Notes: a model not told the origin generated them from the sequence alone. A stretch of DNA of 64,000 bases from Branchiostoma floridae (GCF_000003815.2 NC_049988.1:18611598-18675597); one strand, 5' to 3'; numbered from the stretch's first letter, positions 21,091 through 34,445 are shown. Numbers and translations: made by a program.

Positions 21091-21268
21091 CAGTCAAACC
21101 TGTATTAGGGGCCACCTCTTAAGAGGGGCCACCTGTCCATAGTGGCCACTTTTTGTCGGTCCCTTGGGTATTTTATGTACAAGTTGCCACCTCTATACAG
21201 AGGCCACCTGTCTATAGTGGCCAAATTTGTCCGGTCCTTTGAGTGGCCGCTATAGACAGGTTTGACTG
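21091..21268. mobile_element. pogo-like MITE, 178 bp
   Basis: CAGTCAAACCTGTATTAGGG and ...GACAGGTTTGACTG ends, flanked by TA (21089-21090, 21269-21270). Interior repeats of ggccacctgtc. A different internal sequence from the copy at 17728 but the same termini. Confidence 0.9.
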
Positions 21269-21519
21269 TATAACCAAAAATTGTACTAAAAGTAGTAAAA
21301 GTGGGCAACAGGTAATAAAATCTGGTCTATGTTGGCTACAATTGTATGACCACCCCCAGAGGATGGAAGTAGAGAAGTGTCCCTAAAGATTTTACCACTA
21401 TGACAAAAGAGGGAAAGATCCAACTTGGACTTAAGAAGATAAGAGGCACATGTGACCAAGGTCATTTGCCTAGAATAAACAACATACGTTTTGGACTAAG
21501 ACTTTTCTAACCATACAGG

Positions 21520-21770
21520 ACTAGCGAAACCCGAAGGTCCTTGGTTTGAATCCCCTGACACTCCACCGATGTTGTGCCTGTGGAAAAGGCACTATACTGT
21601 ATACACGGCATTTTTCACTCCACCCAGGTGTAAAAATGGGTACCTGACTTCGTCTGAGGAGAGGGTTGGGCTCTTCCCTCCAATACCATGCCCTTCTTGC
21701 TCATGGAGGATAACCACTGCCCCTATGGCCTCAAAAGCATTATGGGACTCACCTTTTTCTTATAGAGTTT
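21520..21770 (+). mobile_element. SINE family S1, plus strand
   Basis: ggtccttggtttgaatcccc carries the B box, followed by ggaaaaggcactatac and aaatgggtacctgacttcgt. The 3' end departs from the family. Confidence 0.6.
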
Positions 21771-21781
21771 GAATTGACCTA

Positions 21782-22663
21782 CAGTCAAACCTGCCCAAGA
21801 CGACCACCCGGGGGACCGGAAAAAAACGGTCGATTTGGACAGGTGGTCGCTGAGAAGAGTATCATGCCCAATGCAAAATATGAATGGTTTCCGTTGTGTT
21901 AAATGGCAAATAGCAAGCACACTGCATGCACGAAAAGAAGCGTTTTATACTCAATATTTGTACACTAAGCGGCATTTTAGACAGTAGGGGAACTTTGATG
22001 CTGTCGGATACCATACAAACCTTTATGCGTCGCTGTGTTCTTGATCGCCGTATCTGAAATAACTACGGTGCACCTTTCGAATTCGATGCCCGGTACGTCC
22101 CGATAGCGTACTTACCCACGGGCTAATGTCTATTACAGTTGGACAAAAGCACTCACACAGATCTTTCTTAAAAAGGTATGAGCTACACAGATCTTTCTTC
22201 AAAAAGTATGAGGCTATATACGTTTCAGCATTCGTTCACTTTATAATGAATTGATTTAAAAAAATAAAAATTCTGTAACAACTAAATTCGGATTTTCTTA
22301 CAACGAAATTTCCTCCCATATTACAGTAGACTGCCCCCATTGACCCACCCATTGACCGCCGCCATCTTTATGTATTCTAAACATAACATCGTAATGGCAG
22401 TCAATATCCGACGCAAACTGGCCGATTTCGGCACAAAATTGCGCTAGTTATCACCAGAAATCGATGAAAACTTCAATTTTGAAAATTATGCGGTCGTTAT
22501 GGGTCCCAATTTGGGCCGGTCGCGGTCGCGTTGGCCAGGTGGTCGTTGAGAAAAGGTTGCTTAATGCTTACGTCAATGGGAAAAAAAATCGGGATCGAGA
22601 AAAATCGGTCGAAATGGCCAGGTGGTCGCTGAGAAGAGGTGGTCGCTCGGGCAGGTTTGACTG
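21782..22663. mobile_element. pogo-like element, 882 bp, non-autonomous
   Basis: Same ends as the 103-bp MITE at 17728, TA on both sides (21780-21781, 22664-22665). The right third repeats ggccaggtggtcg and gagaa(a)aggt words. The centre is CpG-containing unique sequence without a long ORF. It looks like the longer parent from which the 103-bp MITE was deleted. Confidence 0.85.
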
Positions 22664-23424
22664 TATTTTCAATCTAGCAGTCTTAGGGTATACTGGTACT
22701 GTAACAACTATACCTCCCTTCATGTCAGAAAGAGCAAATTAAAAGAAAACACAACTTCAGCAAAAGTACCAAAAGGGCTGACTCTTTGAAGGACAACCAT
22801 GGCTAATCCAAACACAAACATCATGATGTTTTCTTCTGATCTTTAGAACAACACCCTGCTAGGTTCTCTACATGGTTGCAAATGGCAATCCACTACCACC
22901 ACAGTACAGCGAGGACCCCTACTGGGGGCACCTGGTACTGCTTAGAACTGTACCGCATCACCATGTGGAGTAAAATTGACAGGTGGCCTTTTTTCTGGGA
23001 GAAAATGAGATTTATAATGATAAAAGGTTCTTTATTGACATAGTGTTGTCTGACTGATATAGGGTACAGGTTATCGGCCATGACATTAGGCCATTATAGG
23101 TCAGGCTATGGGGCCTTGATAAGGAAGGGGTCATGTTGAGAGAATCTGGTTCCAGTTTGGAGGGTTTGAACTTTCAGAGACACTTGAAACTGTGATGGCA
23201 CAGTGTCAGGCAATCCTTTGAATTCTGTTAAAGTTTTTAAGCACGAAAAGACAAATGTACAGCAACAGACCTGAAACAATAGAACCTTCACCATGGAAAA
23301 TGACCTAGAACTTAATTACGTTATTTAGTAGAAGTCATTCAAAATCATATTTTCACAAAATAATAGGACCAGCGCATAATGGTAACTGTCCAAATGTTCT
23401 TGTTTGTGCCAGTATATACGTATA

Positions 23425-24533
23425 GTAACGTAAGGTTACCAGTTTACGGTCGATTTGTTAACAACTCAGTTTTACGGAAATCGCGCAGGCAGAAATGAAA
23501 AACTCTCATTTTGGAAGATATCTTAGTCGGTCTGCCTCAACTTCTGTGTGGTATAATATTTCTTCTGAGTTGGATTTATCGCCGTGCGAGCTGCTTCAAT
23601 AAACAAGCCTGCAGCCAAAAATTCTTTCAGGGTGACCAATTTACGGTCAGTTGGGTGTTTCTCCCTGTGGTTATTTTTCTAAAGGTCATGTAATTGATCA
23701 TTTCCCATAAAAAGTTCCCCAAGTAGTTCACTGAGATAACACGGTGGATGATTGTTTACATCGACGCCATGCCGTGCACTTTGCATCGCCGCTAAACGTA
23801 CCGGTCGGTCATCTTTGCCCCAACAGAACGCCACTCCTAGCACCATACTGTTCCACAACTTGCCCAATGGTACTCATGACGTCGACGACGCATTTATATG
23901 TTTTTTTATCAAGAGTATAGATAGTTATTGGCCTTGAAACGCGTTCAGTATACGTTGGCTTCCTCATGCCGTGCCCTCCCCACATGAATTTGGCTAAAAC
24001 AGCGCCCCTTAGCGATTTTGCCCTGCCCTCCAATGCACAAGCTATGAACTGCATAGTCACGTGGTACAACATGGCGTTCGAAAACTACCGGCTCGGCGAC
24101 GACAGTCATTTGTTTTCGTGTTAGTTTTTAAGACTTCTTTTGGATAACATACATAAAATCACCATGAATTCTTGAGATAAGAACTGCAGGTTTGGTTTCA
24201 GACGATTTTGCAATTGATATAGAGTTTGTAGGATTTAGAAAGAGGGGACGAAGTTAGCGGTTGAGAATTACGATCAAAGCGGGCCATCTGTAACAGTGTT
24301 CTACGATCATAAATCGTCAATTTACATTGTTGGCAGGCTTTTCAAATATTTAGTCGGCTGCTTTGCTTGATGCAAACATATATCATAAATAAGATACATG
24401 CACATAGATCCTATAGACGTACTTCTTGCCTACTGAAGAGAATTTTCTTTTTCACAATTCACCTCGAAGTCTGCTCCGCCCATTGAAGTGACCGTAAACT
24501 GGTCCTGCACGTAAACTGGTAACCTTACGTTAC
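23425..24533. mobile_element. 1.1-kb TIR element with CpG-rich interior
   Basis: Inverted ends GTAACGTAAGGTTACCAGTT (left) and its complement ending at 24533. The word agtttacggtc or its complement is repeated inside both ends. The interior 23750-24110 is CpG-rich and holds an open frame on the minus strand (87 codons, 23809-24072, reading ...SRPITIYTLDKKTYK...), plus a short plus ORF MAFENYRLGDDSHLFSC. Neither is recognised. The target duplication is unclear. Confidence 0.65.
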
Positions 24534-25150
24534 ATTTTTTCTCAGTAAGCTGTCAAATGTGGTTGGACAATCTTTGGAAATTATGATTCCAATGTTTAAA
24601 CTGTCCAATAAAAATTTTCATACATCTAAGTTTGGTGCTGTCACCACAATGGCTGGATTGCAATATTATTTAAAGATTGTCAGTGCAGATATATGGAGAT
24701 ACCATATCACAAACTGCTGGGAATCTAATGAGGTTCACCCCAGAAGAGGCTGGGTGGCCTGACCCAAACCAACCTCCCAAAGCATTGGACAAGTTCCAGG
24801 TGCTATTCCTAAAGCACAGACAAAACATGGGGAATTCTCCTGTGATAATTATAGCCACTCAGTGCCCTGTGGAATCAAGGAATGTCACTACCGAATTCTG
24901 GAGATTCCAACATGAAATTTGACGACCGGTAGCTGAACTTAAACTTTATGACTCAACGTTTGGAATTTCTTTGAAGTGACGGCTGGAATTTTTTTAGGAA
25001 GATCCTTTCCTTGGGTCACATTCCCAAACAAGTGAACTTGACACCTTAATGGTGAAAGATTGGTTCTAAGGCCACACAATCTTATTTCCTTGGTTCTAGG
25101 AACGTTGTAAGGAAGAAGTTAAGCACAAAAAACTAAGGGAGGAAAAACCT

Positions 25151-25490
25151 ACAGGTTGGACAAGTTTTCTAAAACTCACTTGTCCTATCGTGCAATGACA
25201 TAAAAGACTTACTTGCCCAAATAAACTTTTTACTTGCCGGGATGTAAATGACATTTTTCTATGTATTTTTATTTCAAGTGATGGAATCTTTTATCATTGG
25301 CTCTATTTGTCTGTGTTGACCAATGCTTGATGGCTTGACTGTGAAATGGTAACAAGTAAATCAAAATCACACTCATGGAAAAATTTTACTTGCCAGATCG
25401 GAACAAGTGGGGTTGGGCAATTTTTGTGCTTGCCCGACCAGCATTTTCACTTGCTTGGGACAATCAGACTATTGGACTTGTCCAACCCTG
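25151..25490. mobile_element. TIR element with GGTTGGACAAGT ends
   Basis: Left aggttggacaagttttctaa, right ggacttgtccaaccctg. Several acttgccc/gggcaag words lie inside. A related right half is at 12805-12908. Confidence 0.65.
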
Positions 25491-25499
25491 ACCTACATG

Positions 25500-27060
25500 T
25501 ACGAAGACAGCATAAAAATGGGACTAGAAGAAAACGTGCATATGCCTGGATTCACTTTGATTAACCAAAGTACTAACTTTCGTCTCAGATCCCTTTTCGT
25601 GTTTATCTTCAAGTTTAACATGATTTCTTTATGTCCAAGAACTAACAAATTAAACTAGCATGGCCCTATTAAGGAACTTGAGCCTTGTACAGCACACGTT
25701 GGGCGCAGATGTTTGGAAGTTGTTTTTCAGGGTAACGTAACACTGTGCCTGAGGCATTTCCTTGGAAGTAAGTCAGGTTCGATTATTTTCTCACAAAAGA
25801 CGCATTGCAACCTTTGAAAAAGCTTGCAGCAACTTTTTAAGCAAGATTTGCCTCTAACCTAAAAAATCATTGGCAAAGTTTCAAAAGAACTTGTTTTTAC
25901 AAAGCTCAGTCAGCATGAGAAAAAGTTGTTAGGTATGGTTGAATTTGTATTTCTATAATTGTAGCAATTAATGCAATCATTCAATGATGTAACTGGTATG
26001 ACATCTTAAGAGAAGCCTTTAGCAATGCTTTGTTCATTTTCCCACGGACTTTGTATATCTCTTACCACCAACAACTGACCTTTTGTTTTAGATGGATGTG
26101 TGCTACCTGTTTGATCAGCTTTGTCATGTTTTCAAAGAGAAAGACAAGCTCATTTATGTGCATCATGAAAATAATTACTTTGACCATTTCTTAGGTTTTA
26201 GAGAGTTTTAAAGCTTCTGATACCAAAATAAAAGTTCACCTAGAAGAAATACCATGAGTATAATTTTACATAAGTAACAGTATGTCTTGCTCAAATGAAA
26301 ATTTAGAAGGATTAACAGAATAAACACTTTCAGTATCCAATTGTACAGAAGTGACATACTTCTTTGAGATACCAGAATCAGAAAGTGCACTAGGCAATAT
26401 CCAGCAATTCAAACAGCTAGGGAAAAAAGTTATTTGCAGATTTTCTGTATGAACAATACAGAATTTGAAGCATAGCATATAGTTGTGTCACCCCTAAAAT
26501 CCATACTAAAAGTGGACTCTTCCAATCCAACATCACAAGTAGTTACCAAGCAGATAGAGTAATGGTCCATGTCATTGTGTGTTTATTCACACCTCCATGT
26601 TAAACCTGATATCAGTTTCACTAGACACACAGGACCTGGATGGTCTGTCTTCTGCACACATTCCTCCCCAAACTTCAATAAACATTCCGCTTCCTACTAC
26701 CAGACGGGTTGTTTATGTCCAAGTAAAAATGGAGTTTGCAAAAAAAAACTTCCTTTTGTTGGAAATAGCATGATAAAGTGAGTTCTTGCAGTTATATATA
26801 TCGTGCAAACAAAAATAGATATACAAGTAGTTTACCCTATGGATAAAAATGAACTAGCATGACCATAATTTATATCCTGAAATTCAGCCAGGGACGTCTC
26901 GTATACTTCTTTTCTCATCCAACTCATTGTTTGAGAGCCCTGTTAATTTTCCTTCAATCCTTTGTTAAATCAAAATACCTTTTCTGAAAAGTTTCATCAG
27001 ACCTTTTCATGACATCAAGTTCAGATAAAATTTTTCCCTGTCCAGCAAAAAGAAAATGTC
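25500..27060. other. Intron with no recognised feature
   Basis: AT-rich sequence apart from the short MITE A end at 26826. No coding similarity or clear repeat seen. Confidence 0.4.
26826..26862. repeat. MITE family A right-end fragment
   Basis: gtttaccctatggataaaaa followed by tgaactagc corresponds to the family A right end. Confidence 0.5.
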
Positions 27061-27075
27061 TGTCCTGGAATAGAG

Positions 27076-27176
27076 TAGCCTGATTAAATCTCGCTTATAG
27101 CAGCCCGCCAAACATCCCCGGCCCTCTATGGGGCCAGTTACAGCCCTGGACAGCAGAGTTTGTGTTACACAGACTA
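27076..27176. mobile_element. MITE family D, copy 1 (9-bp target duplication)
   Basis: Starts TAGCCTGATTAAATCTCGCT and ends GTTACACAGACTA, with ggaatagag duplicated exactly at 27067-27075 and 27177-27185. Confidence 0.85.
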
Positions 27177-27189
27177 GGAATAGAGGGAC

Positions 27190-29130
27190 TGAGGTCCTGG
27201 ATTGGAGACAGCTAGCCCTACATCCAGTATCAGACCATCAACCAAAAATGTTGCTAGAACAGATTTCTGGGGGAGGGACCTGGGCTGATGTTACCCTATC
27301 TTGTTTGGTCCCAATTGGATTTTGATTGACAACAGCCCTGTCAGGTACCCCTCACAGGGAGTGGGGGAGGGGTGATGCTGATTTGTTCCAATAATTAATC
27401 CCCCATTTGTTGTGACTTTGCCTTTTCCCTTGTGACTAGGTTACATTAATCATCCCCAAACAAGCTCAGAGTAAAAACACTTTGTCCAAAAAACTTTTGC
27501 TACAAAAATTCAAATGGAATCTGTGGTCTTTATCTTGGGGCATGTGCAGGTAGTTTGGAAGAAAATTCAACAGTATTTTTAGCACAAAAGATGAAGGATG
27601 GACAGAGAATCTTACAATCTCCAAGTAGATGTAGAGAGGTGAAATCGTAACATTTCTCAACCTCTGGCTGCCTTTTATAGAAAGGCCCAGTACTTGTAGG
27701 AACTTGAAGCTTGAGACATTACTATTTGTTTTACATCTGCTTGGAAATTAATCTTCATGCACACGATATGTCTGGAGAAAATTGGACTTCTTCAAGTTAA
27801 TTCTCTTTAGATACTTGAGAACAAATTATAAGCCTAACTACTACTGTAACCGATAAGAAGAGGCTTAAGGAATCCGTGTTCCTGTCATCTCTATAATGTT
27901 AACCAATTGTGCCCTATTCTATCTGACAGGCAAAAATTGCCAGAACTCCTTCAAAGGTTTAAGTATTAACTATGAGGCAATTGGGTTGTATTCATCACAA
28001 GATGGCAGTTTAGTTTCATTAGAGGAAAGAGGTAGGGAAATTGTAGCTTGCCTAGTTCCAAGCTTATCTTAATTATAGCCACATGTTCAAATGAAGATTT
28101 GCTTGCTCTGAGAACACTGATGATGTTAGAGAATTTGAAATTATGATTATTATTATCACAGAACATGTACTGTATGTAACAGAAACAAACTAAGCATCAA
28201 GTACAACCTATTAGAAGTAGCAGCAAATTGACATTTCCTGTTCCAAAATAGCTCTAGCAAGATTTCTTGACATTCATGCTGCAAAGACACACAGGAAGTG
28301 TCTCAAAGGATGGCGGTAACGTCTTCCAAAGAAGGAAGCCAACAAGGTTACTTAAAACAATAAGGAACTGTTGAAAGAAACAATTCCTGAAACATGACAT
28401 TTGACAAAGTATCCTGGTATGACACAGCAGAATGATGGTATTAAAATTGTTACATTCAACTCAACTAGAATATTTCATTTGCATATGAGTTGTACTAGTA
28501 TGATGGTGTTACAGGTATGCGCTAGATTGTTTTGAGATGTTTTACTACGATGGCTCTTGAAAATCGAGATAAAATAATCCACTAGTTTAATATTACTTTA
28601 AGACCAAAAATAATTCTTACCAGTATGAATGCAGTAGTTGCAGTAAAAGTTGAGATACTTAAATCATAAACTGATATTAAGTTTCTAGACCTAGATATAG
28701 TGGCAACATTTTGTTTTTGTTAGAAGTGTGGCATGTATTTAGTTGTTTAGTTTGTTGTTTTAGCATTGATTGATTTTTCCCAGGTAAAACCCCCATATTT
28801 GTTCAATGACTCATAGCTTGAATAAGATTCATCCTTAAATACAGAGTGACCTAGTGTTACATGCACATTCAGATTACTAGCAGTCCACTACAGTTGTAAA
28901 ACTATCCGACTAATGTTTCGCAGTTGAACTTGAAGCACAAAACTATTCTGCACATCTGCTCTCATGACACTCGGCATACTCCGACTTTACAGACTACAAG
29001 TTCACCAGACATAACATCAACACACATCGCCACTTGTGCTCACTTCATACTTTATACATAGTGAACTACTCCCTCGTAAAAAAAGTTCCTAAGATCTAGA
29101 TTTCGTGGATGAAAGAAGAGTTTTTCCTTA
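27190..29130. other. Intron with no recognised feature
   Basis: Mostly AT-rich unique sequence leading down from the EPAC exon at 29132. No repeat family or ORF worth calling. Confidence 0.4.
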
Positions 29131-29131
29131 C

Positions 29132-29192
29132 CCATGTCTCCGAGTCCACTGGTGAGGGGTGTGATGATTCCCTCCATGTACTGTCGGTTCTT
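29132..29192 (-). CDS. RAPGEF4: EPAC exon: end of CNB-A, start of linker
   Basis: 61 nt, phase 0 in, phase 1 out: KNRQYMEGIITPLTSGLGDM plus G. It matches the EPAC2 stretch that follows the CNB-A C-terminal helix (KYRQYMAG-like). The acceptor is ccctgccag|AAGAAC and the donor ATGG|GTAAGG. It lies 18.4 kb below the previous exon. Beyond its first eight residues the sequence is linker and poorly conserved, so the identification rests on NRQYM, the splice sites and the phases. Confidence 0.88.
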
Positions 29193-29254
29193 CTGGCAGG
29201 GAAAAACAAAACACAGGAGATCAGAGCTCTGGTAACACACAATTCCAGCCATTC

Positions 29255-29605
29255 GGGAACGCTATCAATCTCTGAGCAGTCACTGGTTCGATTCCCGCCT
29301 GTCCTCCAATATGCTTGAACAGGATAAAACTCAGAAGAGTGGAGAACTATTCCTTCAAGGCTGCAGAGATGACATATCCATGGAATAAACTGCACTAGAG
29401 TGACCAACTGACTGCAATGTGTGCAATGAAAAAACGCTATCAATCTTAGCAGTCGCTGGTTTGATTCCCGCCTATATCCTCCAAGAGTTCAAGTAGAACA
29501 AACTCAGAAGAGAACTATTCCTTCACGGCTGCAGTATAATGACATATCCGTGGAGTAAACTGCACTGGACTGACCGACTGACTGCAATGTGTGCAGAGGA
29601 CCTAC
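29255..29605. repeat. 175-bp tandem duplication with tRNA-like B boxes
   Basis: Two copies share aacgctatcaatct, cagtc(a/g)ctggtt(c/t)gattcccgcc, gaactattccttca and gactgcaatgtgtgca. ctggttcgattcccgcc resembles a pol III B box, so a SINE origin is possible. Confidence 0.7.
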
Positions 29606-30336
29606 AGGAAAAAACACAGTGGGCACACCAGCGGTGGTGTCGCAAATCTTTCACAAGTAGGTGCGAAATGTGGCTTCCATTATTGGCAACCCACTAGCTC
29701 TATCTTCAAACACAAACACTGTCCAGAAGGGGGCCATTGCAAAGTTGACACCTGAACACATTGAAAGACCCAACCAAACTTCACAAAATAAAGAAAAAAC
29801 ATTTGAAAAGAACGTACCCATTTCAGACTGAAGCTCTGTCGGCGATAACACGAAAGCAAGAGAACTCGGACCACCTCCATAGTGTCACTGAAAGGTTTTA
29901 ACCTGTTTGCTTGGAGGAGAGACTAGGAAATGTACTCTAACTGGTGACTCTCACATTACTTCACTTTGATCTCAAAACCCAATGCCACATGTGTCCAATC
30001 GGACTGTACCATCCAGCCAGACACAACAGGGGTGGCCAACAGGATGTCGAGTATTTGTGGCAATCCAGATGTTATTGGTGATAACATAACAAGGCTTGGC
30101 AAAAGATTGGATCAGTCCAATTGAGGAGGTGGGGTAATTTGTTTAGCCGAGTGAATGGACCGTGTAAAATATGCAAGATGATAAATAATGGATCTCTGCA
30201 AAGATGGTGAATTATGATTGAGTTGAGCAAAGGAATGTTGTAAATATTAAGTGCTATAACTATCCATTGGAAGGACAATTTGAGGAAATATGGAATAAAG
30301 TAGTGAGATCATAGGTAAAATAGTTTTTTTCAAGTA

Positions 30337-30551
30337 CAGTCAAATGTACGAGTGACCACTTCTACTTTGATGTTCAGTCAAACCAGTCAGCCATTGAAAA
30401 TGATTCAAACCTGTACTAGTCAACACCTCTACATATTAATGACCAAAGTTGGTACCTTGGATAATTTTCCCCACTGACACAGGTTAAGAATCCACCTGTC
30501 CACATAGAACAGATTTTATTTGTCCTGAGTGGTCATCTTGAGCAGGTTTGA
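30337..30551. mobile_element. Decayed pogo-like element
   Basis: Left tacagtcaaatgtacgagtg, right gtcatcttgagcaggtttgact; termini related to the elements at 17728 and 21091, with the right end degraded. Confidence 0.55.
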
Positions 30552-30844
30552 CTTAACCTCCTTTAAAATCACAATGCATTTTTCCAAAAAGGCATCAGGC
30601 CTAAGTTAACCTTCCATTTGGGTTGTTTATAAACAGTTTATCTGATAAGCCAGACATATTCAGGTCTAGGTCACCTGGCCCTGAATCAAAGTCTGTTCCA
30701 CCCATAAAAGCCATTTAGGGCAGAGCAGATGTTACAGGGACTCTCCTAAACACACTGTGAAACATTACAACTTGCTCAAAGTATAATCTTCTCATGTCAT
30801 CTTTCATAGTATAAAGGTGTAAAGCTCAAAGTTCCATCAACTTT

Positions 30845-31034
30845 CATAATTCCACTGGGTGCCATAATACTGCCATGTCAAAAAACGGTAGTTTAGAGGT
30901 CTTCTCAAGATTGTCTTGAACACCTAAATATCTGAACTGTATATTCCTGAGGATTACTGATGCTGCATTGGTTCATTTGCTTTGATCACTTTAGATTTGT
31001 GTTTTTTTCTGATATGACACCTGGTGGAATTATG
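30845..31034. mobile_element. MITE family C, copy 2
   Basis: Starts cataattccactgggtgcca and ends gacacctggtggaattatg. The left arm matches copy 1 over about 95 bp (ggtcttctcaagattgtctt); the right arm is largely replaced, so it is less palindromic than copy 1. Confidence 0.7.
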
Positions 31035-31879
31035 AGAAGTGATGTTACATGTGAAGGAAGCATATTTTCACTTTTCATTTTGCTCTTATTTTACAGGGGC
31101 AAAATATAAATTATTTAATCAATTAAATCACAGTTAAGTAATAACAAATGGCCATGACTTTTCTTTTTGTCTTTTCATTTCAAGTATCATTTGTATCGGG
31201 GTTACCTTCACCTTTGCCTGAGATAAATTTCATAACTCAAAAAACGAACCAGCATTAAGTTGCGAAACTCAACCACCTGCCATATGGAAGCACTTTGCTG
31301 CACAAAAGATTCATGAAACTCAGAAGGTTTGGCACCACCTTGCCAAGTGTCAGTCATCAGGCTGAGAGTGCAGCTACCGTTGGCGCCACTTTACAGTAAA
31401 AGTGGAGATGTTTGCAGCGGTTTTATGTCTGCGTTTTTTTACTGGAAACCTATTTACTATGTAACTAAAGTACCACAAAGATTTCTCCTATAACAGAAAA
31501 AAACCAGGACGTCAATTTCAACTGCGAACTTGTTTAAAATAACACCAAACGTGCCATTTTCTCCCAACCACAAACTCAAATCCCCGCAGATTGGGACTGT
31601 CTTCCGGACCCGGCCTTCCGTGCCTGGCCGGAAATCTGCTTGTTGGGACAGAAATTTTTTTTACTCAGTCTGTACCAAAAATGCAAACTTCATGACACAA
31701 AATTGATGATAAATGTATTTTCATATAGGCTTCAAATGACGTTAAACATAATGATTGCAAAATAACAAGATGAGCTTCCAAATAATGAGTTGGAAGGATA
31801 CAACTTTAAAGTTGCAGACAGCCCTGCTGCAAATATTTCCTTTTTTACAGTATTCTTATCGACATTGACCTTTTGTACC

Positions 31880-32720
31880 CCTAACAGAGTCTGGAATTTC
31901 CTGTTACAACACTTTTGACATTGGCCATGACTGCCAAGCTGCTGTGCAATGTTTCACCATCACAGGATACTCCAACATTCCTTAACATCACTTAGTTTTT
32001 TTTCTAAATAAAGAAAGTCAATCTAAGGCCACAATGACTATAAATTGTTACTCTATGAAAAATGGAGGTATAGTTTTTGGTGTGTCTGTGTGACTGTTTA
32101 ATGTGTTTATTAGTGGTCACCATAGCTCTAGAACTTCTGGATGGATTGTAATAATTTATGATATTTGCTATATGTGGGTAGGTGTGGGGAAGATCAAGGT
32201 CAAGGTTGACTTTGGGCCCCCTGGTGTGTGACCTTGCTGGTTCAGCACATGAAAAATGCTGACCTAGAAAATCAAGGTGAAAAAAGGTGAAGATTGATTA
32301 TGTCATCTTTCATCGGTGTCTTAATCTGTATCCGTTGTATTTTTATATTGGAGCGAGGTCTAGTAAAGCCGTGCCCTCACCTGCTCCCTTGCCCCTTTCA
32401 CATCAGTGGTGAATTTCATTAAACAAACAAATGAACAAAAAGGGTCTGAGGTATTTGGACCAGTTGTGAATATAGCAATATTGAAATTTTCCTCTGCTTT
32501 TATGATGCTAATGTTTGCAATGTCTCACCATCACAGGATATTCCTACATTCCTGAACATGACTTTTTAAAAATCTAAATAAAGTAAGTCAAACTAATTGA
32601 AAACAAGGCTGAACCGGAAAATCAAGGTGAATTAACAGGGTCTGAGGGCAAAGTCTGCACGGTTGGGGCTTTTGGCCCAGTTGTGAATACAGCTGCAATA
32701 TTAAAGTTTTTCTCTCCGCC
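31880..32720. repeat. Duplicated repeat with aataaagtaagtcaa tail
   Basis: gcaatgtttcaccatcacaggatactccaacattcc at about 31950 matches 32516-32552, and gtctgaggtatttggaccag matches 32639-32690. The centre contains gatcaaggtcaaggttgac words common in invertebrate repeats. Confidence 0.6.
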
Positions 32721-33869
32721 CGAGGGCCTGCCTTTTTACCTGGGTGCCATCCGACCTCCAAGCAGATGTTTGGCTCCAGCTGTTTTTTTACTGGTTTTCA
32801 GGCATTTTTGTCTGTATTTTGTCTATATTTTGTCTCTTTTTTTTCAGGTATGCTGTAGAGTGGCAAGGGTGTGTATATTGTGGAGTGTGTATTGGAATTC
32901 TGGAATAGTATCGTTAAAATCCACCTTGGGAGAGGGGAGTACATTTAGAGTACTCTCCAAGCATAGAATAGGCTCCGGCTGTTAAATGACGTTTTTGCCT
33001 TGCCGCCAGGCAAGGCTTTACGCCAGCTTTCTTCCATGGTTAGACGGACCTGTTAACCCAGCCCTTCCAAAGCCCCTTCCAAAGGCCCGTTTTTAATGGG
33101 GGTATAACAAAATCAAAAAAGAAAGAAAACTAGACAAGAGAGACAAGACGTTTTTTCACTGTTTTCATTTTTTTTTTTACATCATTTCAAAGAACATACA
33201 AGAGAAGAAGGAAAGAAAAAGGGATGTGTCAAGCTACCCACAACAGGTTACTTGTCCGCCGAGCTCCCACCAACCCACTCCTGCCAACTTGACACATCCA
33301 AATAAAAAAGACATACGAAACGTACAAGACAGACAGTTCATACCAGACTGATACGACTACAGGGGGGAAGCAGGGGATTAAAAGCGTAGTCGCAGTTTTC
33401 CCCCGTCGACCCTCGCCCACTGCACTGAGCACCACAGAGACATAAACGTTGTTTCGTTCAGACGTACAAAGTCAAGCTTTATTCTTGAGCTTTCCTTGCC
33501 GAGTTTCATGGCTTAGTTAGACAATGGTACATTTCAGGCGAGTATTAAGACGCTCTTCTAGACGCATATTACTGTATGTGGTCCAGCGTAATAAATCTAC
33601 GCTTTAACTCACCATGTTTATATAAATATATATCACAAATTGCATCAGAAGGAACTTAGTTTGTAATAAAAAATAATGCATATTCATTGTGGGTCAAAAA
33701 GTTTTACAAAACCTGTTTAATGTGCCAATAATTCATCTGATATAAATTATGATAATGAGGAAGGAGGGGGGCGACATGTGGAACTCGGGATTTTTAAGCG
33801 TAGAATCTAGTCTAACTTACCAAAATAACATAAAATACGCGGCAAGGCACAGCTTTTTTAAAAAGATTT

Positions 33870-34250
33870 CTTGTTTTAGTGGTTTTTATTGGGCTTTCGA
33901 TACAATACAACATAGAAAGCCCGATAAAAACGACTAAAAAAAACGTTTAAAAAACAGCCGGAGCCTAACCTCTGCTTGGAGAGTACATTTAGGGTACATT
34001 TAGCCTAATCCCACAATAAATCAGCCACTAAGTCTGGAGTAAACAGGTCATAGCCCACCACTCTGAATCCCATTAGTGTAAATGTTTGTAAAACAGATAA
34101 GCCTGGAGAAGTGATTTATTGTCCACTCAACCCACAAACCAGCCAGTAAATGATGCTTTGATTTACTCTCAAAGCAGAGGTTAGGCTCTGGCTGTTTTTT
34201 TTTTCAGTCGCTTTTATCGGGCTTTCTATTTTGTATTGTATCTTGAATGT
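33870..34250. repeat. Inverted repeat with hairpin (aaacagccggagcctaacct)
   Basis: A hairpin at 33877-33938 pairs gtttttattgggctttc with gaaagcccgataaaaac. The following aaacagccggagcctaacct and tctgcttgga recurs inverted at about 34172-34245. A third related end is at 32965-32985. Probably a foldback MITE. Confidence 0.6.
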
Positions 34251-34356
34251 ATTGTCAAAACCTACTGGCTGGCATACTTCAAGAAAAGCTTAGCTTCAAG
34301 AAAAGAGTACCTTTAATTGCAGTTGCTGCACTGTGTATGTCTGGGGTAAAGACAAC

Positions 34357-34445
34357 ATAACGCTAGTTCACCTTTCTCTGCGGGGTAACCTATATCCGCT
34401 GTTTTTAAAATCGGGTTATAGGATTTAGGGATAGCAAGGCTCCAC
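34357..34445. mobile_element. MITE family A, left half
   Basis: Begins aacgctagttcacctttctc and keeps cggggtaacctatatccgct, then loses similarity. Confidence 0.7.
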
